DNA of 64,000 nucleotides from Bacteroidaceae bacterium (GCA_024398475.1 JAKSJB010000006.1:1-64000), one strand, 5' to 3'; positions 24,868 through 34,746 are shown, numbered from the stretch's first letter. The notes: a model not told the origin generated them from the letters alone. Program-made: numbers and translations.

Positions 24868-24875
24868 TACATTTG
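24868..24875 (+). promoter_or_regulatory. Promoter of the SNF symporter gene
   Basis: TACATTTG, about 53 bp upstream of the start codon. Confidence 0.5.
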
Positions 24876-24928
24876 CAATCCATTACTTCAAAATATCTAT
24901 TTCAAACATATTGCTAAATTCATAAAAC

Positions 24929-26296
24929 ATGGCAAAGAGAGAGAATTTCAGTTCGAAAATCGGTGCAATTCTTGTTGCTGCAGGTTCGGCTGTGGGTCTG
25001 GGAAATATATGGCGCTTCCCTGTTGAGACGGGACAGAACGGGGGGGCTGCCTATATCATCATATACATTGCCTGTATCATCGTCCTGGGTATTCCTATCA
25101 TGATGTCGGAATTCCTGATTGGCAGAAACACGCACAGCAATACTGCGGGGGCGTATCAGAAACTTGCTCCGAACACGCAGTGGAAGTGGGTGGGCCGGCT
25201 TGGCGTGCTCTCGGGTTTCCTGATTTACTGCTATTATTCCGTTGTGGCGGGGTGGACGCTTGAATATGCGGGACTGGCCATTGGTAACCAGTTCGAGGGT
25301 AAGCAGATTGAGGATTTCAAGCTGATTTTTGCTGATTTCTCGGCTGACCCTGTTCTGCCGATTGTGTTCATGGCGGTGTTCTTCCTTGCTACTCATTTCA
25401 TCGTGGTGAAGGGTGTCAAGGATGGTATCGAGAGGTTCAGCAAGATGATGATGCCGGCTTTGTTCGTCATTACTGTCGTGCTGGTAATCTGTTCGGTAAA
25501 TCTGCCTAAGGCGGGGGCGGGTATTGACTTCCTGCTGCACCCTGACTTTTCGAAACTGAACGGCGGTACGGTCCTGAACGCTATGGGGCAGGCTTTCTTC
25601 TCGCTGAGTCTGGGACTGGGCTGCCTCTGTACGTATGCTTCGTATTTTGACAAGGATACCAACCTGCTGAAGACTACTTTCAGCGTGTGCGGCATCGATA
25701 CTGCCATTGCTATCCTTGCCGGTTTCATCATCTTCCCTGCTGTCTTCAATGCGGGTATGAGTCTTTCTCCTGAGGATGTGGGACCTTCACTCATTTTCAT
25801 CACTCTGCCAAGTGTGTTCCAGGAGGCTTTTGTCAGCGCTCCTGTCATTGGATATGTGTTCAGCATCATGTTCTACCTTCTGCTGATTCTTGCATCGCTC
25901 ACTTCTACTATTTCCATGCTTGAGGTGGTCAATGCGTATGTGCACGAGGAGTTTCATATCAAGCGCAGTACTTCGGCGCTGATTGTGACGCTTGTCTGCA
26001 TGTTCTTCGGCGTTTTCTGCGCTCTCTCGTTCGGTGTGCTCAGGGACTTCACGATATGCGGAATGACTGTGTTCGGATTGTTCGATTATGTGGCCAGCAA
26101 CATTCTGCTGCCTGTGGGGGGTATGTGTATCAGTATCTTTGCGGGATGGAAACTCAACGGACGTATCTTCTATTCTGAACTTACCAACGACGGCTGCCTC
26201 CGTGCTCCTTATCTGAAGGTTGTGCGGTTCATGCTTCGCTACATCATCCCTCCTGCAATTGCCCTGGTATTGCTGAATATGATTGGGGTGTTTTAG
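24929..26296 (+). CDS. Sodium-dependent transporter of the NSS/SNF family
   Basis: A 455-residue multi-pass membrane protein with about eleven helices, as in bacterial NSS transporters. The first helix holds the Na+/substrate-site signature GSAVGLGNIWRFP (about 19-31). Further conserved stretches are the unwound helix-6 region FFSLSLGLGCLCTYASY and the TSTISMLEVV segment of helix 8. It likely imports an amino acid with Na+. A hairpin from the 7-bp repeat family follows the stop. Confidence 0.9.
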   Translation: MAKRENFSSKIGAILVAAGSAVGLGNIWRFPVETGQNGGAAYIIIYIACIIVLGIPIMMSEFLIGRNTHSNTAGAYQKLAPNTQWKWVGRLGVLSGFLIYCYYSVVAGWTLEYAGLAIGNQFEGKQIEDFKLIFADFSADPVLPIVFMAVFFLATHFIVVKGVKDGIERFSKMMMPALFVITVVLVICSVNLPKAGAGIDFLLHPDFSKLNGGTVLNAMGQAFFSLSLGLGCLCTYASYFDKDTNLLKTTFSVCGIDTAIAILAGFIIFPAVFNAGMSLSPEDVGPSLIFITLPSVFQEAFVSAPVIGYVFSIMFYLLLILASLTSTISMLEVVNAYVHEEFHIKRSTSALIVTLVCMFFGVFCALSFGVLRDFTICGMTVFGLFDYVASNILLPVGGMCISIFAGWKLNGRIFYSELTNDGCLRAPYLKVVRFMLRYIIPPAIALVLLNMIGVF

Positions 26297-26648
26297 GGGA
26301 GAAAAGCCATTGGCCATTGGCTTTTTTGGAGTCAACAAGTCAACGAGTCAACAAGTCAACAAGCAAAGCCGTCCGGATGGGAACGGAAAAGGGCCATTAG
26401 CCATTAGCCATTGGCTTTTTCGAAGACTCGAAAACGATAACGCAAACGCAAAAGGCAAAGACTCGTTGACTCGTAGACTTGTAGACCGACTCTTCCTCTA
26501 GGGAGAAATGCCATTGGCCATTAGCCATTAGCCATTGGCTCCCCGTCCGGATGGTCACTCGTTGACTTGTTGACTCGTAGACTCTAAAAAAAACTTGTTG
26601 ACTCGTTGACTTGTAGACTTGTTGACTCAAAAATAAGCAATAATTCAA
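26297..26648. repeat. Composite short-repeat block after the symporter gene
   Basis: Entirely built of repeat families. 26300-26327 is an A-run/GCCATTGGCCATTGGC/T-run hairpin, terminator-like, 4 bp after the stop. 26329-26363 holds inverted 8-bp units. 26391-26417 is another 7-bp hairpin. Hexamer-like ACGCAAA units and 8-bp units lie at 26458-26485, a third 7-bp block at 26510-26540, and 8-bp units at 26556-26628. GTCCGGATGG occurs twice, near 26371 and 26545. No gene. Confidence 0.8.
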
Positions 26649-27671
26649 ATGAAGATAATAGTTGATGATAGGATTCCGTTCATAAGAGGTGAGATTGAAC
26701 GACTCGCAGATGAAGTGATTTATCTGCCTGGAGCCTCGATTGGCAGGGAGGACGTGAGGGATGCCGACATACTGGTGGTCCGTACCCGTACTCATTGCAA
26801 CCGTGAATTGCTGGAAGGCAGTAGTGTTGGGTTCATCGTTACTGCTACAATCGGCTATGACCATATTGATACTGAATACTGTGACGGGGCTGGTATTAAA
26901 TGGACTAACTGTCCTGGATGCAATGCACGTTCTGTGTGCCAATACGTAAGCAACGTACTTCAACTTCTCAAGGCTGACCTTGAGGGGTGTACTGTTGGTG
27001 TGGTCGGAGTGGGTCATGTGGGTTCTCTTGTTGCAAGACTGGCTGCGAAATCGGGCTGCAGGTTGCTGCTCAACGATCCGCCGCTCGAAGAGTCGGGAAA
27101 GGGTTATGGGGATGGCGGCTGTTTTGCTTCGCTGGATGAAATATGCGAAAAGGCTGACATCATCACTTTCCATACTCCTCTCACGCGTACCGGTAAGTAT
27201 CCTACGTTCCATCTTGCTGACAGGTTGTTCTTCAGCAAACTCGCCCGCCGTCCCATCATCATAAATGCAAGTCGTGGGGGTGTTGTCGATGAGGCTGCTC
27301 TTAAAGATGCTATCCGTCAGGGTACGGTCAGTCATGCTGCTATTGACACGTGGGAAAATGAACCTAGGATTGACTCGGAATTGCTCGATATGGTTGATGT
27401 CGCTACTCCACATGTTGCCGGTTATTCTGCCAACGGAAAACTCAACGCTACGCTGATGTCGCTGAAGGCTGTAAGGGACTATATAGTCAGTAAGGGGTTG
27501 TCGGGGACTGACCTGCAATCCGTGGAATTCAACATTTCCCTGCCTGATGCTCCGTTTCTTTCTGCCGAAACTCTTGCCGAGGACTGTAGTTTGCTGAAGG
27601 AAAATTCCGATGGATTCGAGTGTTTCAGGGGAAATTATCCTGTAAGAATTGAAGTTCCGTCACTTATCTGA
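26649..27671 (+). CDS. pdxB: 4-phosphoerythronate dehydrogenase
   Basis: A 340-residue D-2-hydroxyacid dehydrogenase of the PdxB type, second step of the DXP-dependent pyridoxal 5'-phosphate pathway. It opens MKIIVDDRIPFIRG. The NAD-binding loop is VGVVGVGHVGSL, followed by the conserved NASRGGVVDEAAL and the catalytic-His region TPHVAGYSANGK. The PdxB-specific C-terminal dimerisation part is present. The dipeptidase gene starts 16 bp after its stop. Confidence 0.88.
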   Translation: MKIIVDDRIPFIRGEIERLADEVIYLPGASIGREDVRDADILVVRTRTHCNRELLEGSSVGFIVTATIGYDHIDTEYCDGAGIKWTNCPGCNARSVCQYVSNVLQLLKADLEGCTVGVVGVGHVGSLVARLAAKSGCRLLLNDPPLEESGKGYGDGGCFASLDEICEKADIITFHTPLTRTGKYPTFHLADRLFFSKLARRPIIINASRGGVVDEAALKDAIRQGTVSHAAIDTWENEPRIDSELLDMVDVATPHVAGYSANGKLNATLMSLKAVRDYIVSKGLSGTDLQSVEFNISLPDAPFLSAETLAEDCSLLKENSDGFECFRGNYPVRIEVPSLI

Positions 27672-27687
27672 TTCTCATTATTCTACT

Positions 27688-28350
27688 ATGTCGCTTCCTT
27701 TTAACCTATTATTCGGGCTTGCTCTGCTTGCTGCTCCTCCGTCTGATACTGAAAGAAAGATGGAACAGCAGGGCTATGTGGATATTCAGAGTATTGATCC
27801 TTCGATAAAGGTGAGTCTCATGTACTCGCGTCCTGACAATTTTACGGGTAAGGTGCTTTATACGGATCTGCAGCATGCTTACCTGCACCCTGATGCTGCA
27901 AAAGCCTTGAAAAAGGCTCAGACGCGTCTCAGGCAACTTCATCCTGAACTCAGCCTGATTGTCTTCGATGCTGCCCGTCCTATGTCGGTGCAGCAGAAGA
28001 TGTGGAATGTGGTGAAGGGTACCAAGAAAAACATTTATGTGAGCAATCCTGCCAACGGCGGCGGACTGCACAATTATGGGTTTGCCGTTGACATCAGTAT
28101 CTGTGATGCTAATGGTGATACTATACCTATGGGAACCAAGGTCGACTTTATGGGAAGGGCTGCTCACCCTGAATTCGAAACTGAAATGCTCAGGAAGAAG
28201 GTCATTACTCAGCAGGCTATCCTCAACCGTATGCTTCTCAGAACTGTAATGGAAGCCGGTGGATTCAAGGTGCTGCGTACTGAATGGTGGCATTTCAACC
28301 TAAAGACAAGGGCTCAGATAAAGGCTGAAAAACGAAAGGCTATTATGTAG
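27688..28350 (+). CDS. VanX-like D-alanyl-D-alanine dipeptidase (M15D)
   Basis: 220 residues from ATG 27688; an in-frame ATG at 27649 would overlap pdxB. The N-terminus MSLPFNLLFGLALLAAPPS looks like a signal peptide, placing it in the periplasm. Zinc-site motifs of the M15 family are present: GGLHNYGFAVDI (His and Asp ligands) and EWWHF (catalytic Glu and His ligand). It should cleave D-Ala-D-Ala or related dipeptides from cell-wall turnover. No other van genes are nearby, so resistance is not implied. Confidence 0.88.
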   Translation: MSLPFNLLFGLALLAAPPSDTERKMEQQGYVDIQSIDPSIKVSLMYSRPDNFTGKVLYTDLQHAYLHPDAAKALKKAQTRLRQLHPELSLIVFDAARPMSVQQKMWNVVKGTKKNIYVSNPANGGGLHNYGFAVDISICDANGDTIPMGTKVDFMGRAAHPEFETEMLRKKVITQQAILNRMLLRTVMEAGGFKVLRTEWWHFNLKTRAQIKAEKRKAIM

Positions 28351-28583
28351 ATTGGGGAGTCTACAAGTCAACAAGTCTACGAGTCAACAAGTCTACAAGT
28401 CAACGAGGAAGCCCCATAAGGGGTGGCCTTTAGCCATTAGCCATTGGCCATTGGCTTTTGGGAGTCTACGAGTCAACGAGTCTACAAGTCAACAAGTCTT
28501 TGAGGATTCGAGGCTTCGAGCGTTTTTGCGTTTACGTTTGCGTTTGCGTCCCCCCTTCAGGGTTAGGGGGCTTTACTTATTTA
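28351..28583. repeat. Composite short-repeat block after the dipeptidase gene
   Basis: 8-bp inverted units (28355-28408), a 7-bp GCCATTR hairpin (28422-28460) bounded by GGCC and GGCTTTT, more 8-bp units (28463-28500) and GCGTTT hexamers (28512-28548). A degenerate element-A end follows (CCCCCTTCAGGGTTAGGGGG). No gene. Confidence 0.75.
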
Positions 28584-30392
28584 CTATTCAATATGTGAGG
28601 TCATGTAATAGATATATTGCAGGAGGGATTTTTCACGATGAATTCGGGTGGAATCGTTCTGAAAGTCTGGTGAGAGTTCTGTGTCGGCTGCATAATCATA
28701 GGTACTGACTCCGTCCTTATCAAAGTAATTTACGGCACCTTTAGGAGCATGGTGGGCAAACGGGTGTTTATATTGTCTGCCAAGTACATTTCGGCTGAGA
28801 GGGAAATCTGTGGCTGCAATGTGCATCTGAGACAGTAAGGTGGCTGCTATATCGGACTGACTGCACAGTACATCTATTGTCCGAGGTGCATCCTTTCGTA
28901 TGGCTCCTCCGGTCCAAATCATAGGTATTTCCGAGATTGAAGCATCTGTGGTTGGCTGTCCTGCCTTCGTGGGAATTCCATGGTCTGCGGTTATGACTAC
29001 CAGCGTGTTCTTCCAGGCGTCGGACTTGCGGAACCGTTCCATGAACTGATATATACAACTGTCGCTATATGCAAAGGTATTCTGTTTTTCATCCTTGAAC
29101 TTACTGAACGGTACATCCCATGGTTCATGACTGCTCAGAGTGAGTATTACATCCATACGTTTCTGTCCTGAAGCCTGAAACAGTTCTTCTGCCGTTGGAG
29201 AGGAGTTGAGCCATTCATCGGGATATCCCCATTGACTTTGTGACACTTCGGTCTGGATATCCTCTACTCCCAGAATCCTGTTAAATCCGGTTTCGTTGAG
29301 GTAGCACCTCATGTTTGTGAAGTTGACGTCGCCGGCATAATAGAACGTGGATTCATATCCGTGTTCGGCAAGGGTGCTGCTTATTCCCGGTAACTGTTGA
29401 CACTTGTCGGTACGTTTCATAAGCGAAACGGTGGGTAGCGACATCCAACCACTGAGGATGGACAGGATTCCGCGGTCTGTACGGAAACTGTTGGCATGTA
29501 GGTTGGTAAAGAGAATGCCTCCGTCCTTCAGCTTCTGCAGTCCTGGAGTCACATTGGCATCATCTGCGAAGGAATTGCCGCAACCTTCCCAGATGATGAG
29601 CAGGATGTTGGGACGGGCGGTATTGAGAAGACGTACGCTAAGCGTAGTATCTGTCTTGAATTCATCGGCCCACTCACGCCTGCATTCTTCTTCGGGATAG
29701 AACTGAAACTGATTGGCAATATCGTCGGCCTTCATCATGGAATGGAAGAGGTTGAAAGCGGGATTGATTGCTGAGTGATTGAGGAATGGCTTGCTGCTGT
29801 GGTAGGCATAGCTTACATTGGCTGTGGATTCGCTGATGCCGCCACGGATACAGAGAAAGAGCAATCCGATAACGGGAAGGAACAGAAACGAAGACAGGAT
29901 TCCGTCACGAGACATCTCTACAGGTGTCCTGCTGATGAGATTTCCGGATATGATATATGCTACGACGGCGACGGCTGCAATGGCGAGAATCGTGTATGTG
30001 AGACTCAGGCTCGAAAGCATTCCGGCTGGATCATGGACATACATCAGTTCGGAAGCGTCAAGTTTGCTGCCCCAGAAACTGTATAGTACGGTATCGCTTA
30101 TGAATATTACTGACAGGAGAACTGCAATCGGTACGTAATAGAATCGCATGTACTTCCTCATCCTGAATTCTTCCCAGAAAAGACTTATGAGGCACACGAG
30201 CAGAGGTATGAGCAGTAGATATGCCGTTGTGGAAAGGTCAAGACGGATACCTGCCTTGATTACGCCCCATACATCGGAAAGAGATGGATTGTCCCAATAC
30301 TCATGATTGAAAAGCATGAACAATGGTTTCTGAATGATAAACAATATCAGCAGAACGACGAATATACGGATTAGATAAAGGATACGGCGCAT
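28584..30392 (-). CDS. LTA synthase-like sulfatase-superfamily membrane enzyme
   Basis: 602 residues with five N-terminal membrane helices (about 5-22, 45-70, 78-98, 125-150, 168-185) and a large periplasmic alkaline-phosphatase-fold domain. The metal-site glutamate is in LIIWEGCGNSF, the nucleophile Thr is in SFRTDRG (near 303), SSHEPW is the LtaS-type motif, and ADHG supplies metal ligands. Relatives transfer phosphoglycerol or phosphoethanolamine to envelope glycans or lipids. The Bacteroidota substrate is not clear. It is downstream of an MsbA-like exporter on the same strand (57-bp gap), consistent with envelope lipid modification. Confidence 0.85.
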   Translation of the reverse strand: MRRILYLIRIFVVLLILFIIQKPLFMLFNHEYWDNPSLSDVWGVIKAGIRLDLSTTAYLLLIPLLVCLISLFWEEFRMRKYMRFYYVPIAVLLSVIFISDTVLYSFWGSKLDASELMYVHDPAGMLSSLSLTYTILAIAAVAVVAYIISGNLISRTPVEMSRDGILSSFLFLPVIGLLFLCIRGGISESTANVSYAYHSSKPFLNHSAINPAFNLFHSMMKADDIANQFQFYPEEECRREWADEFKTDTTLSVRLLNTARPNILLIIWEGCGNSFADDANVTPGLQKLKDGGILFTNLHANSFRTDRGILSILSGWMSLPTVSLMKRTDKCQQLPGISSTLAEHGYESTFYYAGDVNFTNMRCYLNETGFNRILGVEDIQTEVSQSQWGYPDEWLNSSPTAEELFQASGQKRMDVILTLSSHEPWDVPFSKFKDEKQNTFAYSDSCIYQFMERFRKSDAWKNTLVVITADHGIPTKAGQPTTDASISEIPMIWTGGAIRKDAPRTIDVLCSQSDIAATLLSQMHIAATDFPLSRNVLGRQYKHPFAHHAPKGAVNYFDKDGVSTYDYAADTELSPDFQNDSTRIHREKSLLQYIYYMTSHIE

Positions 30393-30449
30393 TTTTATAT
30401 AAAAAATTTTATATACCTTCTGTTCTGTTATGGGAATGACTGTGGCTGA

Positions 30450-32333
30450 CTACAATTGCTGCATATCGTTAAGTTTCCTGTAATAGCCATTAAGACTTAT
30501 GAGTTGCTCATGTGTACCTTGTTCTACTACCTTTCCCTCATGGAGCACATATATCATGTCGGCATTCTTGATTGTGGAAAGACGGTGGGCTATGGCAATC
30601 GTGGTGCGTGACTTCATCAATCGTTCAAGGGCATCCTGAACGAGTTTTTCAGACTCTGTGTCAAGAGCACTCGTTGCCTCGTCGAGAATGAGGATTGGAG
30701 GGTTCTTCAGTATTGCACGGGCTATACTGATTCGCTGACGCTGACCTCCTGAAAGACGGCAGCCTCGGTCTCCGACATTCGTCTCGTATCCGTCTTCCAT
30801 ATCCATGATGAAGTCATGGGCATTGGCTATCTTGGCTGCCTCGATAACACGCTGTCTGAGTTCGTCGCGGTCTGTATGCTCATCATTTCTTTCGTTGTCA
30901 CCGAACGCAATGTTGTTGAAGATGGTGTCGTTGAACAGAATGGCTTCCTGATTCACATTACCGATTATGCTGCGAAGTGAACGGATTTTCATGTCCCTGA
31001 TGTCGGTTCCATCGATAAGAATCCTACCGTTCTGAATATCATGATAGCGAGGGATGAGATCCACGAGGGTGGATTTGCCTGAACCTGACTGACCGACCAG
31101 GGCTATTGTCTGTCCTTTCTCTACTCGTATATTGATGTCATGCAGCACCTCACGGGTTTCGTTGTATGAGAACCCTACATTCTCAAGTACTATTTCAGAA
31201 TGCAAAGTATCGATTTCAACGGGTTTTTCTACTTCCTTTATGTTGTTCTCCGCATCAAGTATCTTGTTGATTCGTTCCATCGATGCCATACCTTTCTGTA
31301 TGCTGTAACCTGCCTTCGACACGTCCTTGATGGGTTGAAGTATTGAATATAGAATGATGAGGAAATAGATGAAAGTACTTGCGTCAAACGATGATTTGCC
31401 TGAGAATATAAGGAAACCTCCAAACCACAGCACAACGATAATCATGACCGTACCGAGAAACTCGCTTACTGGATGTGCTGCTGACTGACGTATAGATACC
31501 ATCATGTCTGCACGGCGGAATTCGTTGTTTACTGCAATGAACCTTTCCTTCATCGTTTCTTCGGCTATGAAGGCCTTAATGATACGCAGACCGCCGAGGG
31601 TCTCCTCTATCTGACTGAAACCTTCGCTCCATTTCTGCTGAACATACAGCGACTTTGATTTCAGTTTCTTTCCGATACGTCCTATTCCTATAGCCAGGAA
31701 CGGTACTACCACGAATGTAAACAGGGTAAGTTGCCAACTGATTACAAAGAGTGTTGCCACATACACGATTATGAGAATTGGATTCTTGATAATCATGTCG
31801 AGAGAACTGCCTATAGAAGAGTTTACCTCGTTGACATCCGTACTTACACGGGTTAGGATATCGCCTTTCTTTTCATCGGTAAAGAACGACAGCGGAAGTC
31901 CCAGAATCTTTCTGTATATCTTTTCACGAAGGTCACGCACTATTCCTGACTTGATTGGCATCAAGGTGGCAGAACCACCAAAATAGGCTCCTGTCTTCAG
32001 AAGAGTAAGGAACGAGAGAACTGCTCCGATAAGGAGGAGGGTTGTTGCAGGACCGTAGTTTTCAATGAGAATCTGTGAATAATAGTATAGATTGTTCTGG
32101 GCAGCATCAGAAATATGCGTAATCTGTTCCTTAACCGACCCTTTGTCAAGCAACCACGGAATAAACTGATATGTGGCATCGTCAATCTTGAACAGAATCC
32201 TCAGGATAGGAATGATGAGAAGAAATGAAAAGACGTTGAACAGTGCTGCAAGGACATTAAGGATAAACGTCCATGCAATGTACTTCTTATAAGGCTTGAA
32301 GTATTGCCCCATAACACCGAAAAAGTCCTTCAT
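30450..32333 (-). CDS. ABC exporter, MsbA-like (permease-ATPase fusion)
   Basis: 627 residues: a six-helix transmembrane domain (about 1-345) and an ATPase domain with Walker A GQSGSGKS (near 413), signature LSGGQRQR, Walker B ILILDEATSALD and the H-loop AIAHRLSTI. A half-transporter that works as a homodimer. The Bacteroidales orthologue group is usually annotated as lipid A/phospholipid exporter MsbA, but other lipid or drug substrates are possible. It lies 9 bp downstream of the RNase H gene and upstream of the LtaS-like gene. Confidence 0.88.
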   Translation of the reverse strand: MKDFFGVMGQYFKPYKKYIAWTFILNVLAALFNVFSFLLIIPILRILFKIDDATYQFIPWLLDKGSVKEQITHISDAAQNNLYYYSQILIENYGPATTLLLIGAVLSFLTLLKTGAYFGGSATLMPIKSGIVRDLREKIYRKILGLPLSFFTDEKKGDILTRVSTDVNEVNSSIGSSLDMIIKNPILIIVYVATLFVISWQLTLFTFVVVPFLAIGIGRIGKKLKSKSLYVQQKWSEGFSQIEETLGGLRIIKAFIAEETMKERFIAVNNEFRRADMMVSIRQSAAHPVSEFLGTVMIIVVLWFGGFLIFSGKSSFDASTFIYFLIILYSILQPIKDVSKAGYSIQKGMASMERINKILDAENNIKEVEKPVEIDTLHSEIVLENVGFSYNETREVLHDINIRVEKGQTIALVGQSGSGKSTLVDLIPRYHDIQNGRILIDGTDIRDMKIRSLRSIIGNVNQEAILFNDTIFNNIAFGDNERNDEHTDRDELRQRVIEAAKIANAHDFIMDMEDGYETNVGDRGCRLSGGQRQRISIARAILKNPPILILDEATSALDTESEKLVQDALERLMKSRTTIAIAHRLSTIKNADMIYVLHEGKVVEQGTHEQLISLNGYYRKLNDMQQL

Positions 32334-32342
32334 ATACTTTTA

Positions 32343-32759
32343 TTATTTCTTTCTGCCAAAGTCCGCAGGAATTTCTCCCCAGAGGTTCGTCTGCCAGACT
32401 TCCAGTTTGTTAGTGTACGTATTGTTGTTGAGCCATGCTTCGGCACGGGCTACAAGATCGAGCACCTGTGCAGTCTTCTCGTTTCGAGGAAGCGTCGTCT
32501 TGCATTTCTTTTTCTGCACCCATGTCCTGGCTGTAAAACTGTCGGAATAAACTGTCATGTCCAAACCTCGCTGCTTGAGCAGAGCCAAACCATGAACGAT
32601 GGCAAGGAACTCACCGATGTTGTTGGTTCCGAAGATGGGACCAAAATGGAAAATCTGTTTGCCCGAAGGGATATGAACCCCCCGATATTCCATCATGCCA
32701 GGATTGCCGCTGCAAGCAGCATCTACACATAAAGCTTCAGTCAGTCTTTCTTCTGCCAT
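32343..32759 (-). CDS. RNase H-fold ribonuclease (RNase HI-like)
   Basis: 138 residues from ATG 32759; ATG 32768 is three codons upstream. RNase H active-site blocks: CVDAACSGNPG (first Asp), NNIGEFLAIVHGL (Glu), VYSDSFTAR (second Asp) and ADFGRK at the C-terminus (last Asp). It should cut RNA in RNA-DNA hybrids. It lacks the N-terminal hybrid-binding domain. Likely co-transcribed with the ABC exporter. Confidence 0.85.
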   Translation of the reverse strand: MAEERLTEALCVDAACSGNPGMMEYRGVHIPSGKQIFHFGPIFGTNNIGEFLAIVHGLALLKQRGLDMTVYSDSFTARTWVQKKKCKTTLPRNEKTAQVLDLVARAEAWLNNNTYTNKLEVWQTNLWGEIPADFGRKK

Positions 32760-32848
32760 TCCTTTCATTGCCTTTAGCCGTCAGACATTGGCTTTTCAGT
32801 TTTCAGTTTTTATTTTGATTGCCATCAACTCGCCGTCCGGAGATTACT

Positions 32849-32880
32849 CTTGACTTGTTGACTCGTTGACTTGTCAACTC
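32849..32880 (+). repeat. 8-bp array between argS and the RNase H gene
   Basis: Units in 8-bp phase: CTTGACTT, GTTGACTC, GTTGACTT and GTCAACTC. They directly abut the argS stop codon. Confidence 0.7.
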
Positions 32881-32883
32881 GCG

Positions 32884-34707
32884 CTACATTCTTTCTGGCA
32901 TTTCGATTCCAAGAAGACCCATACCCTGCTTCAGTACCTTGGCTACTGTCTTGGCAAGCATGAGACGGAACTGCTTGGTGGTATCGTCATCAGCACCGAG
33001 GATTGAGTAGTCATGATAGAACTGATTGAACTCCTTAGTCAGTTCGTAGCAGTAATTGGCAATTCCCGAAGGACTGTAATCCTGACCTGCCTGACGTACT
33101 GCCACGGTAAATGCATTGAGTTTCTGGATAAGCGAAATCTCCTTTTCTGAGATTGACAAACCTGCAAACTGAGCGCCCTCAAACTCGATACCAGCATCCT
33201 TTGCCTTACGCATGATAGAAGCGATACGAGCGTATGTATATTGAATGAAAGGACCGGTATTTCCGTTGAAATCGATACTTTCTGCAGGATTGAACAGCAT
33301 GTTCTTTCGGGCATCTACCTTCAGTATGAAGTATTTCAAGGCTCCCAGACCCACGATACGAGCCACTTCCTGCTTCTCTTCTTCACTCATGTCTGCAAAC
33401 TTGCCGGCTTCGTCACTTGTCTGACGTGCATCCTGAATCATCGTAGCGATGAGGTCGTCAGCATCTACTACAGTTCCTTCACGACTCTTCATCTTTCCGT
33501 TAGGCAGTTCTACCATACCGTAAGAGAAGTGAACAAGGTCCTTGCCCCACTTGAAACCCAGTTTATCGAGCAATATTGACAACACCTGGAAGTGATAGTT
33601 CTGTTCGTTGCCCACAACATATATCATCTTGTCGATAGGGAAATCCTGGAAACGCAGTTTGGCTGTACCTATATCCTGAGTCATATATACCGAGGTACCG
33701 TCGCTGCGGAGAAGTAGTTTCTCATCCAGACCCTCTCCGGTAAGGTCAGCCCATACTGAACCGTCGTCCCTGCGATAGAAGAAACCTTTTTCCAGTCCCT
33801 CCATCACCTTCTCCTTACCTTCAAGATAAGTGTCTGATTCATAATATATCTTGTCGAAACTTACACCCATCATACGGTAAGTCTCGTCAAATCCTGCATA
33901 TACCCATTCGTTCATCTTGCGCCAAAGTGCACGAACTTCCTCGTCACCATTCTCCCACTTCACGAGCATGTCGTGGGCTTCCTTGATGAGCGGAGCTTCC
34001 TGCTTAGCCTTTTCCTTTGCGGCCTCAGCATCCATACCTTCACTTATGTACTGAGCCTCAAGCTGAGAACACTCTTCCTTGTAGTGCTTGTCGAAAGCAA
34101 CGTAATAGTCACCTATAAGGTGGTCACCTTTCTTGCCTGAAGACTCTGGAGTCTCTCCGTTTCCGTAACGTAGCCATGCCAGCATAGACTTGCAGATGTG
34201 AATACCACGGTCATTCACGATGTTGGTCTTCACCACCTTGTTACCGTTGGCCTCCACGATACGTGCAAGGGCAGAACCCAACAGGTTGTTGCGCACATGT
34301 CCCAGGTGGAGAGGCTTGTTGGTGTTTGGCGAAGAATACTCAATCATCACAAGTGGTGAATCCTCTGTAACAGGAACAAAACCAAACTGAGGATTGCCTG
34401 CTATCTCTCCAAGAAGGTCTGCCCAGCATTGAGAATTGATAACAAGGTTCAGGAAACCCTTAACCACATTAAAGTCAGCAACCACATTGCCGATATTCTC
34501 CCTGAGATAACCACCTATTTCAGTAGCAGTCTGTTCAGGAGCCTTCTTCGACATCTTGAGGAAAGGGAACACCACCAGGGTGAGTTGACCCTCAAATTCC
34601 TTACGGGTGGCACCGAGTTGCACCATTTTCTCATTAACCTCAGCTCCATACAGAGCCTTAACGCCATCAATAACGGCACAGGAAATTTGTTCTTCTATAG
34701 TTTTCAT
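32884..34707 (-). CDS. argS: Arginyl-tRNA synthetase
   Basis: 607 residues from ATG 34707 (MKTIEEQISCAVIDG); an open extension to 34734 crosses the promoter and is rejected. Class I signatures: the HIGH-type HLGHVRNNLLG (in NKPLHLGH) and a KMSKS-like GKMKSREGT. The N-terminal tRNA-recognition domain and the C-terminal DALR anticodon domain (QYTYARIASIMRK..., ending LLGIEMPERM) are complete. It charges tRNA-Arg. Confidence 0.96.
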   Translation of the reverse strand: MKTIEEQISCAVIDGVKALYGAEVNEKMVQLGATRKEFEGQLTLVVFPFLKMSKKAPEQTATEIGGYLRENIGNVVADFNVVKGFLNLVINSQCWADLLGEIAGNPQFGFVPVTEDSPLVMIEYSSPNTNKPLHLGHVRNNLLGSALARIVEANGNKVVKTNIVNDRGIHICKSMLAWLRYGNGETPESSGKKGDHLIGDYYVAFDKHYKEECSQLEAQYISEGMDAEAAKEKAKQEAPLIKEAHDMLVKWENGDEEVRALWRKMNEWVYAGFDETYRMMGVSFDKIYYESDTYLEGKEKVMEGLEKGFFYRRDDGSVWADLTGEGLDEKLLLRSDGTSVYMTQDIGTAKLRFQDFPIDKMIYVVGNEQNYHFQVLSILLDKLGFKWGKDLVHFSYGMVELPNGKMKSREGTVVDADDLIATMIQDARQTSDEAGKFADMSEEEKQEVARIVGLGALKYFILKVDARKNMLFNPAESIDFNGNTGPFIQYTYARIASIMRKAKDAGIEFEGAQFAGLSISEKEISLIQKLNAFTVAVRQAGQDYSPSGIANYCYELTKEFNQFYHDYSILGADDDTTKQFRLMLAKTVAKVLKQGMGLLGIEMPERM

Positions 34708-34731
34708 GTGGGATGATATAAAATTTGGCTG

Positions 34732-34739
34732 CAAAGTTA
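34732..34739 (-). promoter_or_regulatory. Promoter of argS
   Basis: TAACTTTG on the minus strand, 24 bp before the argS start. It lies in the 39-bp gap after the CotH-type gene, so argS is expressed independently of that cluster. Confidence 0.6.
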
Positions 34740-34746
34740 CGAAAAT

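Noticed and set aside
26297..26640. Possible CRISPR array or phase-variation repeats
   Set aside because: The units are only 7-8 bp, degenerate and directly adjacent, with no spacers and no cas genes in the window.
27688..28350. VanX-like gene as part of a glycopeptide-resistance cluster with the VanZ-like gene at 24439
   Set aside because: No VanR/S/H/A homologues; both families are widespread in Gram-negative bacteria with cell-wall or unknown roles.
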